From Natronohydrobacter sp. (GTDB lineage: Bacteria > Pseudomonadota > Alphaproteobacteria > Rhodobacterales > Rhodobacteraceae), in assembly GCA_007116445.1 (NCBI GenBank), contig SKIM01000038.1:1-11371 (forward strand): a DNA stretch of 11,371 bases. The letters are read 5' to 3'. The first letter of the stretch is position 1. Each line of letters begins with the position of its first letter. The notes under the pieces were generated by a model. It was not told where the DNA came from, did not search any database, and saw only the letters and a program-made list of their open reading frames with translations. Positions 1 through 6,802 of the stretch are shown piece after piece. The translations under genes were made by a program, and so were the position numbers.

Positions 1-36
1 GGATACGCCACCGGAGAGGATAAGACGGACGCATGA
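1..36 (+). CDS. 3' end of the gene upstream of infB, possibly ylxR (DUF448)
   Basis: Frame 1 reads through the first eleven codons (GYATGEDKTDA) and stops at TGA 34-36. This stop overlaps the infB start at 33 as ATGA, the usual sign of translational coupling inside an operon. Only the C-terminal tail is in the window, so the product cannot be identified from sequence. In alphaproteobacteria the gene just before infB is usually ylxR, which encodes a small RNA-binding DUF448 protein following nusA; the YlxR assignment rests only on that gene order. The other two frames are less convincing: frame 3 stops at 21-23, and frame 2 runs on into the infB reading region without a natural end. Confidence 0.55.
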   Translation, partial: GYATGEDKTDA

Positions 37-2537
37 GCGATACTGACGGAAAGAAAACACTCGGACTGGGCGGCAAAGGCGGCCATGTGAAGCAGAGCTT
101 CAGCCATGGGCGCACGAAATCCGTAGTCGTTGAGAAGAAGCGCAAGCGTGTTGTGGTACCCAAGCCGGGGGCCGCACCGGCTCCAGCTGCGCAAGGCACA
201 GCGCCCAAGGGTTCTGATCCGGCGCGCCGCCCTGCCGGGATCTCTGATGCGGAAGTCGATCGCCGCCTGAGGGCGCTGGCGGCCGCCAAAGCGCGCGAGG
301 CCGAAGAGGCCGAAGCCCGCGAGCGCGAAGAACGTGAGCGCGAGGCAGAGCGGCAGCGCCGCCGCGAGGAGGCTGAAGCGCGCGAGCGCGAGGATCGCGA
401 GCGCGAGGAAGCTCTGCGCGCCAAAGCCGAAGAAGATGCGCGCCAGGCTGCCGAAGCAGAGGCACGCAAGGCCAGTAAGGCCGCCGCTGCGGTGGAGCCT
501 GCGCCTGCAGCCGCGCCTTCGGCACCGCTTTCAGAGCGCGCCAAATCAGTGGCGCCCGCTGATGCGCGCAAGACAACCAAGCAGCGTCCTGAAGATGACC
601 GCCAGGCCCGCGCCAAACCACGCGATGATGCTGGTGGCCGCCGCGCAGGCAAGCTGACGCTGAAGGACGCGCTGTCGGGTGATGGCGGGCGTCAGCGCTC
701 GATGGCAGCGATGAAGCGTAAGCAGGAGCGCGCGCGTCAGAAAGCCATGGGTGTCAACCAGACGCGCGAAAAGATCGTGCGCGAAGTCCAGCTGCCTGAA
801 ACCATCGTGGTTCAGGAACTTGCCAACCGCATGGCCGAGCGTGTCGCCGATGTGGTCAAATCGCTGATGAAGATGGGCGTCATGGCGACCATGAACCAGA
901 CCATCGATGCGGATACCGCGGAACTGGTGATTGATGAATTCGGCCACAAGGTCGTGCGCGTTTCGGATGCGGATGTCGAGCAGGTCATCACCCAGACCCC
1001 GGATGACGAGTCCGTTCTTCAACCGCGCCCCCCGATCATCACGATCATGGGCCATGTCGATCACGGCAAAACCTCGCTTCTGGATGCGATTCGGTCGACC
1101 AATGTCGTCTCGGGCGAGGCCGGCGGCATCACGCAGCATATCGGGGCCTATCAGGTCACGACCGAGAGCGGCGCTGTGCTCAGCTTCCTCGACACACCTG
1201 GCCACGCCGCCTTCACCAGCATGCGCGCGCGCGGCGCGACAGTGACCGATATTGTCGTTCTGGTCGTTGCAGCAGATGATTCCGTCATGCCGCAGACCAT
1301 CGAAGCGATCAACCACGCCAAGGCCGCCAAGGTGCCGATGATCGTGGCGATCAACAAATGCGACAAACCGGCCGCTGACGCCAACAAAGTCCGCACGGAG
1401 TTGTTGCAACATGAAGTCGTTGTCGAAGCCATGTCCGGCGATGTGCAGGACGTCGAAGTCTCGGCGATCACGCGCATGGGGCTTGACCAGCTGCTCGAAG
1501 CCATTGCCCTACAGGCCGAGATCCTGGAGCTGAAAGCCAATCCCGACCGCGCTGCGATGGGGGCCGTGATCGAAGCGCAGCTTGATGTTGGCCGTGGGCC
1601 GGTCGCGACTGTTCTGGTACAGAACGGCACCCTGCGTCAGGGCGATATCTTCGTCGTGGGCGAGCAGTGGGGCAAGGTCCGCGCGCTGGTCAATGACAAG
1701 GGCGAGCGCATCAAGGAAGCCGGTCCTTCGGTTCCAGTCGAAGTGCTGGGCTTGAACGGCACGCCTGAAGCCGGCGATGTGCTGAATGTCGTCGATACTG
1801 AAGCGCAGGCGCGTGAAATCGCGGAATATCGCGCACAGGCGGCCAAGGACAAGCGCGCCGCGGCCGGGGCTGCAACCACACTCGAACAGCTGATGGCGAA
1901 AGCCAAGGCCGACAAGGATGTGGCTGAACTTCCGGTGCTTGTGAAGGCCGATGTTCAGGGCTCTGCCGAAGCGATTGTTCAGGCACTGGAGAAGATCGGC
2001 AATGACGAAGTGCGCGTGCGCGTGCTGCATTACGGCGTCGGTGCCATCACCGATACGGATGTGGGTCTGGCCGAAGCCTCCGGCGCGCCGATCATCGGTT
2101 TCAATGTGCGTGCAAATTCAACGGCCCGCGCCTCTGCGCAGCAAAAAGGGGTCGAGCTTCGGTATTACTCGATCATCTATGATCTGGTCGATGATATCAA
2201 AGCCGCCGCATCCGGGTTGCTGTCGGCCGAAGTTCGTGAGAATTTCATCGGCTATGCGCAGATCCGCGAAGTGTTCAAAGTGTCGAATGTCGGCAAAGTG
2301 GCGGGCTGTCTGGTGACCGAAGGCGTGGCACGCCGATCCGCCGGTGTGCGCCTGCTGCGCGACAATGTGGTGATCCATGAGGGCACGCTGAAAACCCTCA
2401 AGCGCTTCAAGGACGAGGTCAAGGAAGTGCAGTCGGGTCAGGAATGCGGGATGGCCTTCGAGAATTACGACGACATCCGTCAGGGCGATGTGATCGAGAT
2501 TTTCGAGCGCGAGGAAATCGAGCGCAATCTCGCATAA
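33..2537 (+). CDS. infB: Translation initiation factor IF-2
   Basis: Cytosolic translational GTPase that places initiator fMet-tRNA on the 30S subunit and promotes 50S joining. The 834-residue protein has the full bacterial layout. A basic IF2-associated segment lies near residues 20-45. A long Glu/Arg/Ala-rich charged helix covers about 75-150. The IF2 N domain is at about 250-312. The G domain begins near 335, with G1 GHVDHGKT at 340-347, switch-region GGITQHIGAY, G3 DTPGH at 387-391 and G4 NKCD at 441-444. The beta-barrel domain II and the C-terminal part follow, including VLVKADVQGSAEA and GVGAITDTDVG. Length is normal for an alphaproteobacterial IF-2. The ATG at 33 overlaps the previous stop, and a purine-rich GGAGAGGA lies at 13-20, somewhat far from the start, which fits coupling to upstream translation. 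A terminator 23 bases after the stop suggests this is the last gene of its operon. Confidence 0.98.
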   Translation: MSDTDGKKTLGLGGKGGHVKQSFSHGRTKSVVVEKKRKRVVVPKPGAAPAPAAQGTAPKGSDPARRPAGISDAEVDRRLRALAAAKAREAEEAEAREREEREREAERQRRREEAEAREREDREREEALRAKAEEDARQAAEAEARKASKAAAAVEPAPAAAPSAPLSERAKSVAPADARKTTKQRPEDDRQARAKPRDDAGGRRAGKLTLKDALSGDGGRQRSMAAMKRKQERARQKAMGVNQTREKIVREVQLPETIVVQELANRMAERVADVVKSLMKMGVMATMNQTIDADTAELVIDEFGHKVVRVSDADVEQVITQTPDDESVLQPRPPIITIMGHVDHGKTSLLDAIRSTNVVSGEAGGITQHIGAYQVTTESGAVLSFLDTPGHAAFTSMRARGATVTDIVVLVVAADDSVMPQTIEAINHAKAAKVPMIVAINKCDKPAADANKVRTELLQHEVVVEAMSGDVQDVEVSAITRMGLDQLLEAIALQAEILELKANPDRAAMGAVIEAQLDVGRGPVATVLVQNGTLRQGDIFVVGEQWGKVRALVNDKGERIKEAGPSVPVEVLGLNGTPEAGDVLNVVDTEAQAREIAEYRAQAAKDKRAAAGAATTLEQLMAKAKADKDVAELPVLVKADVQGSAEAIVQALEKIGNDEVRVRVLHYGVGAITDTDVGLAEASGAPIIGFNVRANSTARASAQQKGVELRYYSIIYDLVDDIKAAASGLLSAEVRENFIGYAQIREVFKVSNVGKVAGCLVTEGVARRSAGVRLLRDNVVIHEGTLKTLKRFKDEVKEVQSGQECGMAFENYDDIRQGDVIEIFEREEIERNLA
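303..407 (+). repeat. Internal tandem repeat in the charged linker of infB
   Basis: Two copies of a 42-base unit, at 303-344 and 366-407, lie 63 bases apart and differ at six positions. They encode residues 91-104 (EEAEAREREERERE) and 112-125 (EEAEAREREDRERE), a 21-residue period. Most differences are synonymous, so the peptide is better conserved than the DNA. The segment lies in the variable, probably solvent-exposed helical linker before the IF2 N domain. This part of IF-2 is known to vary greatly in length between species. Confidence 0.8.
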
Positions 2538-2556
2538 TTGCGCCTGTCAGGGACAC

Positions 2557-2584
2557 GAAGAAGGGGCCGGATGGCCCCTTTTTC
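2557..2584 (+). terminator. Rho-independent terminator after infB
   Basis: A perfect 8-bp stem, AAGGGGCC (2561-2568) with GGCCCCTT (2573-2580), closes a four-base GGAT loop. The 3' arm runs into a five-T stretch (2579-2583). The stem can be extended outward to 12 bp with one G-T pair (2557-2560 with 2581-2584). It starts 20-24 bases after the infB stop and separates infB from trmB. Confidence 0.9.
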
Positions 2585-2609
2585 ATGCCGGATAACGACC
2601 GTGATGCCC

Positions 2610-2638
2610 TTGACGCGCCCTGCCCTGCCCGCCATACC
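2610..2638 (+). promoter_or_regulatory. Possible sigma-70-type promoter for trmB
   Basis: TTGACG (2610-2615) matches the -35 consensus at five of six positions. It is followed after 17 bases by CATACC (2633-2638), a weak -10 with three of six matches. The site lies just after the infB terminator and about 30 bases before the trmB ATG, where a promoter would be needed. The -10 is poor, so this is a suggestion only. Confidence 0.3.
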
Positions 2639-2665
2639 CCCCGCGCGACAGAACGGAGTGCCTGC

Positions 2666-3397
2666 ATGACCCGCCCGACCGCGCCTGCCGAGGGCCGTAA
2701 CTTCTACGGTCGCATCAAGGGCAAGACGCTCAGACCCACTCAGAAGGCGCAGCTGCGCGAGGATCTGGAGAATTTGCGCCTGCGCAATGTCAGCGAGGCC
2801 GAAAACCCGGCCCGCAACCGGATCGATCCGGCGCAGATTTTTGGCGACGCCCGCCCGCTCTGGCTGGAAGTGGGTTTCGGCGGAGGCGAACATCTGGTGC
2901 ATCAATGCAGCCTGAATCCGGATGTAGGTTTCATCGGCTGCGAGCCCTATATCAACGGGGTTGCCATGCTTCTGGGCAAGATCGCACGCGCGAAGCTGTC
3001 AAACCTGCGCATCCATCCCTGGGACGTGCGCGAGTTGTTCGATGTCTTGCCTGATCAATGCCTGGAGCGCGCTTTCCTGCTCTATCCCGATCCCTGGCCC
3101 AAAGCCCGCCATCACCGCCGCCGCTTTGTCACGCCTGACCATCTCGACCCGCTGGCCCGCGTGCTCAAGCCGGGTGCGATTTTTCGCGTGGCAACGGATA
3201 TTCCCGATTATGTTCGCCAGACCCTGCAGGAAGTGCCGCCAGCGGGCTTTGACTGCCTGACCCCTGACCCGGCCGATTGGGCGACGCCATGGCAGGACTG
3301 GCTCTCCACCCGCTACGAACAAAAGGCCCTGCGCGAAGGTCGCAAGCCCCATTACCTGACCTTCCGGCGCAACGACCAGCCGATACGCGATCCTTGA
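2666..3397 (+). CDS. trmB: tRNA (guanine-N7-)-methyltransferase TrmB
   Basis: SAM-dependent enzyme that methylates N7 of G46 in the variable loop of tRNAs, in the cytosol. The 243-residue product shows the TrmB signatures in order: the SAM-binding loop EVGFGGGEH at 68-76, the GCEPY acidic strand end with E93, the family motif YPDPWPKARHHRRRF at 140-154 (D142 corresponds to the essential aspartate of the PDPW motif), and the C-terminal STRYE motif at 214-218. The frame is open much further upstream, from 2444 inside infB, but the ATG at 2666 is preceded by GGAG (2655-2658) at good spacing and gives the normal family length. The basic N-terminus (NFYGRIKGKTLRP) is typical of the alphaproteobacterial form. 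It lies after the infB terminator, so it is probably a separate transcription unit. In several Rhodobacterales trmB follows metK, which is not seen here. Confidence 0.95.
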   Translation: MTRPTAPAEGRNFYGRIKGKTLRPTQKAQLREDLENLRLRNVSEAENPARNRIDPAQIFGDARPLWLEVGFGGGEHLVHQCSLNPDVGFIGCEPYINGVAMLLGKIARAKLSNLRIHPWDVRELFDVLPDQCLERAFLLYPDPWPKARHHRRRFVTPDHLDPLARVLKPGAIFRVATDIPDYVRQTLQEVPPAGFDCLTPDPADWATPWQDWLSTRYEQKALREGRKPHYLTFRRNDQPIRDP

Positions 3398-3413
3398 ACC
3401 GATCCCGCCGCCC

Positions 3414-3430
3414 CCATAGCCGCGCTATGG
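3414..3430 (+). terminator. Small dyad, possible weak trmB terminator
   Basis: CCATAGC (3414-3420) and GCTATGG (3424-3430) form a perfect 7-bp inverted repeat around a CGC loop, followed by TTTAAA. It begins 17 bases after the trmB stop. The T stretch is only three bases, so it would be a weak intrinsic terminator. It could equally be an operator-like dyad for the next gene. Confidence 0.4.
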
Positions 3431-3552
3431 TTTAAAGGCGCGCCGAGGACGCTGCTTGAACTTATCTGGAAATGGATACGCTACTATGCAATGTCAGGCA
3501 ACGCATCGGGTCGCCTCGATGTCGCGCGCGATTGATTTCACAGCAGTCGGGC

Positions 3553-3577
3553 GGACTGGCATGTCTTGTCATGGTCC
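3553..3577 (+). other. Possible bulged hairpin in the leader
   Basis: GGAC (3553-3556) pairs with GTCC (3574-3577), and CATG (3560-3563) pairs with CATG (3570-3573). The three bases TGG bulge on the 5' side and TCTTGT forms the loop. Eight pairs with a bulge is modest, and such a structure can arise by chance. Confidence 0.2.
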
Positions 3578-3687
3578 AACAGCCCTGCAACAGGCCAATC
3601 ACGCAGAAGGCACGCATGCAAAGCGCGCTGGATGCCAATGAAAGCAACCCGCGTCTATCCGATGCGGCCGGAATGACGATGAACCAC

Positions 3688-3692
3688 GGAGG
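3688..3692 (+). promoter_or_regulatory. Ribosome binding site that sets the dehydrogenase start
   Basis: GGAGG lies four bases before the ATG at 3697. In-frame ATGs at 3673 and 3679 and earlier have no comparable site. The choice of 3697 also places the conserved MKIAILDDY strand at the N-terminus. The spacing is short but usable. Confidence 0.75.
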
Positions 3693-3696
3693 TCTT

Positions 3697-4650
3697 ATGA
3701 AGATCGCGATCCTTGACGATTATGCGGGCGTGGCACTCGAATACGGTGACTGGCAGGGCCTCGGTGCCGTGAAGGTCTACCGCGACACCTTGCCGATGGG
3801 CCCGGACCTGATCGCGCGGCTGCAACCGTTCGAGGTGATCTGCGTCATGCGCGAACGCACGCCCCTGCCTCCTGCACTGATTGAAGCGCTGCCAAATCTG
3901 CGCCTGATCGTGACCTCCGGGCCGCGCAATGGCAGCATTGATCTCGCAGCGGCCAAGCGCGCGGGAATCCTTGTCTGCGGCACCCAGTCGCGCAAAACGA
4001 CCACATCGGAGCTGACCCTGCTGCTGATGCTGGCGCTCAACCGTCAACTTCTGTCCAATATCGACACGCTGAAAGCGGGCGCATGGCAAGGGGCGCAGGG
4101 GCGTGATCTGGCCGGGCTGAAATTGGGGCTGGTAGGTCTGGGCAATATCGGCGCGCAGATGGCCAAGCTGGGCCGCGCTCTGGGTATGGAGATCTGCGCA
4201 TGGTCGCAGAACCTGACCGAAGCGCGGGCGCAAGACTGTGGTGCAGAGCACATGGGCTCGCTCGAAGCACTGATGGAGGTCAGCGATGTCGTCTCGGTGC
4301 ATATGGTCCTGTCCGCACGCAGCCAGGGACTGATCGGCGCACCAGAATTCGCGGCCATGAAGCCAGGGGCGGTCTTCATCAACACATCGCGCGCTGGACT
4401 GGTGGATCACGCCGCCTTGCGGGCCGGGCTGCGGGTCGGACGGCCTGCTGCTGCCGCGCTTGACGTCTTTGACACAGAACCCCTGCCGCTGGATGATCCT
4501 CTGCGGGACGCAGAGCTGATGGCCAGCGGCAAGCTGCTGCTGACCCCGCATCTTGGCTACGCGACCGAGGCGACGATGCGGCTTTTCTACCGCCAGATGG
4601 CAGAGGCCGTGCGCGCATGGCAGGCAGGAGAGGTCTTGCGACCACTCTGA
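3697..4650 (+). CDS. D-2-hydroxyacid dehydrogenase family protein
   Basis: Cytosolic NAD(P)-dependent oxidoreductase that would interconvert a D-2-hydroxyacid and a 2-ketoacid; the substrate is unknown. The 317-residue length is standard for the family. The N-terminal substrate domain opens with MKIAILDDY and carries a TSGPRN loop at 73-78. The dinucleotide-binding domain has GLGNIG at 147-152. The catalytic triad is present: R232 in NTSRAGLVD, E261 in DVFDTEPLP and H285 in TPHLGYAT. The acidic residue that normally ends the second Rossmann strand in NAD-specific members is replaced by W169-S170, so NADP use is possible. The gene follows a 299-base leader and converges with the M3 peptidase gene, leaving 23 bases between the stops. 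It resembles the phosphoglycerate-dehydrogenase-like branch but lacks the C-terminal ACT domain of SerA, so it is not called serA. Confidence 0.9.
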   Translation: MKIAILDDYAGVALEYGDWQGLGAVKVYRDTLPMGPDLIARLQPFEVICVMRERTPLPPALIEALPNLRLIVTSGPRNGSIDLAAAKRAGILVCGTQSRKTTTSELTLLLMLALNRQLLSNIDTLKAGAWQGAQGRDLAGLKLGLVGLGNIGAQMAKLGRALGMEICAWSQNLTEARAQDCGAEHMGSLEALMEVSDVVSVHMVLSARSQGLIGAPEFAAMKPGAVFINTSRAGLVDHAALRAGLRVGRPAAAALDVFDTEPLPLDDPLRDAELMASGKLLLTPHLGYATEATMRLFYRQMAEAVRAWQAGEVLRPL

Positions 4651-4673
4651 CGCGCGCGGGCCCGGCGGGCGGG

Positions 4674-6680
4674 TCAGGCCGCCAAGCCCCGACCCTTCAG
4701 CAAGGCCTCAACACCCGGCATGCGACCGCGAAACGCGGTATAAAGCGCCTCGGCTTCGTCACTGCCCCCGGCAGACAGAACATGGCGCTCCAGCTTGGCC
4801 GCAATGGTCGGATCGAACGGGTCGCCGGCCTCACGAAACGCCTCGAACGCGTCCGCATCCATCACTTCGGACCACATGTAACTGTAATAGCCGCTGGAAT
4901 AGCCGTCGCCCGCAAAGACATGCGCGAAATGCGGCGTCGCATGGCGCATGCGAATGGCGCGCGGCATGCCCAACGCATCCAGCACCTCGGCCTGTTTCTG
5001 CATCGGATCGGCAGGCGGTGGGCCATCGTGGAATTCCAGATCGACCAATGCCGAGGCCACATATTCGACCGTCGCAAAGCCCTGATCGAAATTCTGCGCG
5101 GCAAGCAGCCGGTCGAGCAAGTCCTGCGGCATTGGCGCGCCGGTCTCGACATGGCGGGCATGCTGGCTCAGGACTTCAGGCACTTCCAGCCAATGCTCGT
5201 AAAGCTGGCTGGGCAATTCGACGAAATCGCGGGCGACCGATGTGCCTGCGATGAAGCCATAGGTCACATCCGACAGGATCTGATGCAGCGCATGGCCGAA
5301 TTCGTGAAACAGCGTGCGCGCGTCATCATAGGACAGAAGCGCTGGCGCGCCTTTGGCGAAGTTGCAGATATTGACGACGATGGGCCGCACCTCGCCCCCG
5401 AGCTTGCGCTGCCCGCGCATGGTCGAGCACCACGCCCCAGACCGCTTGGACGCCCGCGCGAAATAATCGCCGATGAACACCGCCATGTGGCACCCGTTGC
5501 GCGTGACCTCCCAGGCGCGGGCGTCCGGGTGGTAGAGTTCCACATTCAGCGGGCGGAATTCCAGCCCGAAGAGGCGGTTGGCACAGTCGAAAGCCGCCGC
5601 GATCATCGCGTCGAGCGACAAATACGGCTTGAGCGCGGCCTCATCGATGTCATGCTCGGCGCGGCGCAGTTTCTCGGCATAGTAGCGCCAGTCCCAGGGC
5701 TCCAGCGGCCCGGGATGGCCATCGGCGTGCAGCATCGCTTCCAGCCGCCCGGCATCTGCCATTGCCTTGTCGCGCGCGGGCGTCCAGACCTGCATCAACA
5801 GATCGCGCACCGCCTCGGGGCTGCCCGCCATTTCGGTTTCCAGCTTGTAGCGTGCGAAATTCTCGTATCCCAGAAGCGCCGCACGCTCGGCACGCAGCGC
5901 AAGGATTTCCGCCGCAATCGCGCGATTATCCGTCGCCCCGCCATTTTCGCCCCGTGCGACCCAGGCCGCGTAAGCGCGTTCGCGCAGATCGCGGCGGTCG
6001 GAAAATTGCAGAAACGGCACGATCAGCGACCGGCTCAGCGTGATCACATGGCCGTCCTGCCCGCGCTCCTCGGCGGCGGCGCGGGCGCTGGCGATGACGA
6101 AATCGGGCAACCCTGCTAGGTCATCAAGCTCCATCATCCAGTCGCGTTCATCCGCGAGCAGGTTCTGAGTGAACTCTGTGCCCAGCGTGGCGAGCCGTGA
6201 TTTGATCTCGGTCATCCGCGCGGCGTCCTCGCCCTCCAGCGCTGCGCCCGCGCGCAGGAACATGCGCCGATAGAGCATCAAGACCCGCGTCTGTTCCGCG
6301 CTCAGCTCGAGCGCGTCACGGCGCTCCCAAAGCGCCTCGATCCGCGCAAACAGCGCCTTGTTGTTCACGATCTCCGACGAATAGGCCGAGAGCTTGGGCG
6401 ACAAGTCGCGCTGCAGCGCCTCGCGCGCAGGGTTGGAATCGCTGCCGGCGAGGTTGAAGAACACCCCCGCCACCCGGTCGAGCGCCGCATCTGCCTGTTC
6501 CATCGCCTCGATCGTATTGACGAAAGTGGGGGGCGCGGCGTCGTCGGCGATGGCATTGTAGGCCGCGCGCCCCTCGGCCATCGCAGTGTCGAAAGCCGGG
6601 GCGAAATCCGCGTCGCTGATCTGCGCGAACGGGGGAAGCTGAAACTCGGTGCGCCATTCGGCGAGAAGCGGATTCGTCAT
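4674..6680 (-). CDS. dcp: M3 family zinc metallopeptidase, peptidyl-dipeptidase Dcp type
   Basis: Cytosolic zinc peptidase that degrades short peptides; Dcp enzymes release dipeptides from the C-terminus. The 668 residues match the usual M3 length of about 680, and there is no signal peptide. The zinc site is HEFGH at 459-463 (ligands H459 and H463, catalytic E460), with the third ligand E488 in DFVELPSQ. The substrate-binding HFAHVFAGDGYSSGYYSYMW segment is at 584-603. Several segments resemble Dcp more than oligopeptidase A: PAFDTAMAEGRA, NTIEAMEQADAALDRVAGVFF, PWDWRYYAEKLRR, DEAALKPYLSLD and the DFVELPSQLYEHW stretch. The start at 6680 has GAGGA (6687-6691 on the complementary strand) at good spacing. 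A candidate promoter lies at 6708-6736. The gene is divergent from the epimerase gene and convergent with the dehydrogenase gene, so it is probably transcribed alone. The Dcp versus OpdA choice is by motif resemblance only. Confidence 0.93.
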   Translation of the reverse strand: MTNPLLAEWRTEFQLPPFAQISDADFAPAFDTAMAEGRAAYNAIADDAAPPTFVNTIEAMEQADAALDRVAGVFFNLAGSDSNPAREALQRDLSPKLSAYSSEIVNNKALFARIEALWERRDALELSAEQTRVLMLYRRMFLRAGAALEGEDAARMTEIKSRLATLGTEFTQNLLADERDWMMELDDLAGLPDFVIASARAAAEERGQDGHVITLSRSLIVPFLQFSDRRDLRERAYAAWVARGENGGATDNRAIAAEILALRAERAALLGYENFARYKLETEMAGSPEAVRDLLMQVWTPARDKAMADAGRLEAMLHADGHPGPLEPWDWRYYAEKLRRAEHDIDEAALKPYLSLDAMIAAAFDCANRLFGLEFRPLNVELYHPDARAWEVTRNGCHMAVFIGDYFARASKRSGAWCSTMRGQRKLGGEVRPIVVNICNFAKGAPALLSYDDARTLFHEFGHALHQILSDVTYGFIAGTSVARDFVELPSQLYEHWLEVPEVLSQHARHVETGAPMPQDLLDRLLAAQNFDQGFATVEYVASALVDLEFHDGPPPADPMQKQAEVLDALGMPRAIRMRHATPHFAHVFAGDGYSSGYYSYMWSEVMDADAFEAFREAGDPFDPTIAAKLERHVLSAGGSDEAEALYTAFRGRMPGVEALLKGRGLAA

Positions 6681-6707
6681 CTGCAGTCCTCTGCTGGGGT
6701 CAAAGGC

Positions 6708-6736
6708 AAGCTAGGCCGCGCGCGGGCCAAGTTCAA
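6708..6736 (-). promoter_or_regulatory. Possible sigma-70-type promoter for the M3 peptidase
   Basis: On the minus strand, TTGAAC (complement of 6731-6736; four of six -35 matches) is followed after exactly 17 bases by TAGCTT (complement of 6708-6713; three of six -10 matches). The predicted transcription start would be about 20 bases before the ATG at 6680. It lies in the 122-base divergent region shared with the epimerase gene. Confidence 0.35.
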
Positions 6737-6790
6737 CCACGCTTGCGGCTGACCCGCCCCGCGGCTAAGCCTTGCCCTCAGGCACAAGTC

Positions 6791-6796
6791 AGGGGG
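6791..6796 (+). promoter_or_regulatory. Ribosome binding site for the epimerase
   Basis: AGGGGG ends six bases before the ATG at 6803. It selects this start over a TTG at 6743, which would add twenty residues before the conserved MRILFTGGTG strand. Confidence 0.7.
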
Positions 6797-6802
6797 TGTA
6801 GC

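Larger units (their letters stand above)
3398..3696. other. Gene-free leader before the hydroxyacid dehydrogenase
   Basis: This 299-base stretch has no convincing gene. The frame of the downstream dehydrogenase stays open back to 3472, but the 75 residues it would add (Cys-, Arg- and Gln-rich) resemble no family N-terminus and have no ribosome binding site. The base composition around 3430-3600 looks less GC-rich than the flanking genes. It holds the dyad at 3414-3430, a bulged hairpin at 3553-3577, and a TTGAAC (3456-3461) that lacks a well-spaced -10. A long regulated 5' leader or a small RNA is possible but not shown. Confidence 0.5.

Noticed and set aside
546..1412. 288-codon open frame on the - strand, antisense to infB
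   Set aside because: Codon-aligned shadow of the IF-2 gene with His/Arg/Asp-rich composition and no family resemblance.
2444..2665. Upstream extension of trmB starting inside infB
   Set aside because: It would run through the infB terminator, and the added residues match no TrmB. The ATG at 2666 has a good ribosome binding site.
3456..3487. TTGAAC and TACTAT as a promoter for the dehydrogenase
   Set aside because: The spacer is 20 bases, too long for a normal sigma-70 promoter; other pairings give spacers of 14-15 bases.
3472..3696. 75-codon N-terminal extension of the hydroxyacid dehydrogenase
   Set aside because: No ribosome binding site and no family resemblance; GGAGG and the conserved first strand support 3697.
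4651..4673. GC-rich dyad between the dehydrogenase and peptidase stops, considered as a terminator
   Set aside because: Only a four-base GCCC/GGGC stem or a loop-less palindrome can form, and there is no T stretch on either strand.
4617..6119. 500-codon open frame on the + strand, antisense to the M3 peptidase
   Set aside because: Same codon-aligned antisense shadow effect; no recognisable motifs, while the minus-strand frame has the complete zinc site.
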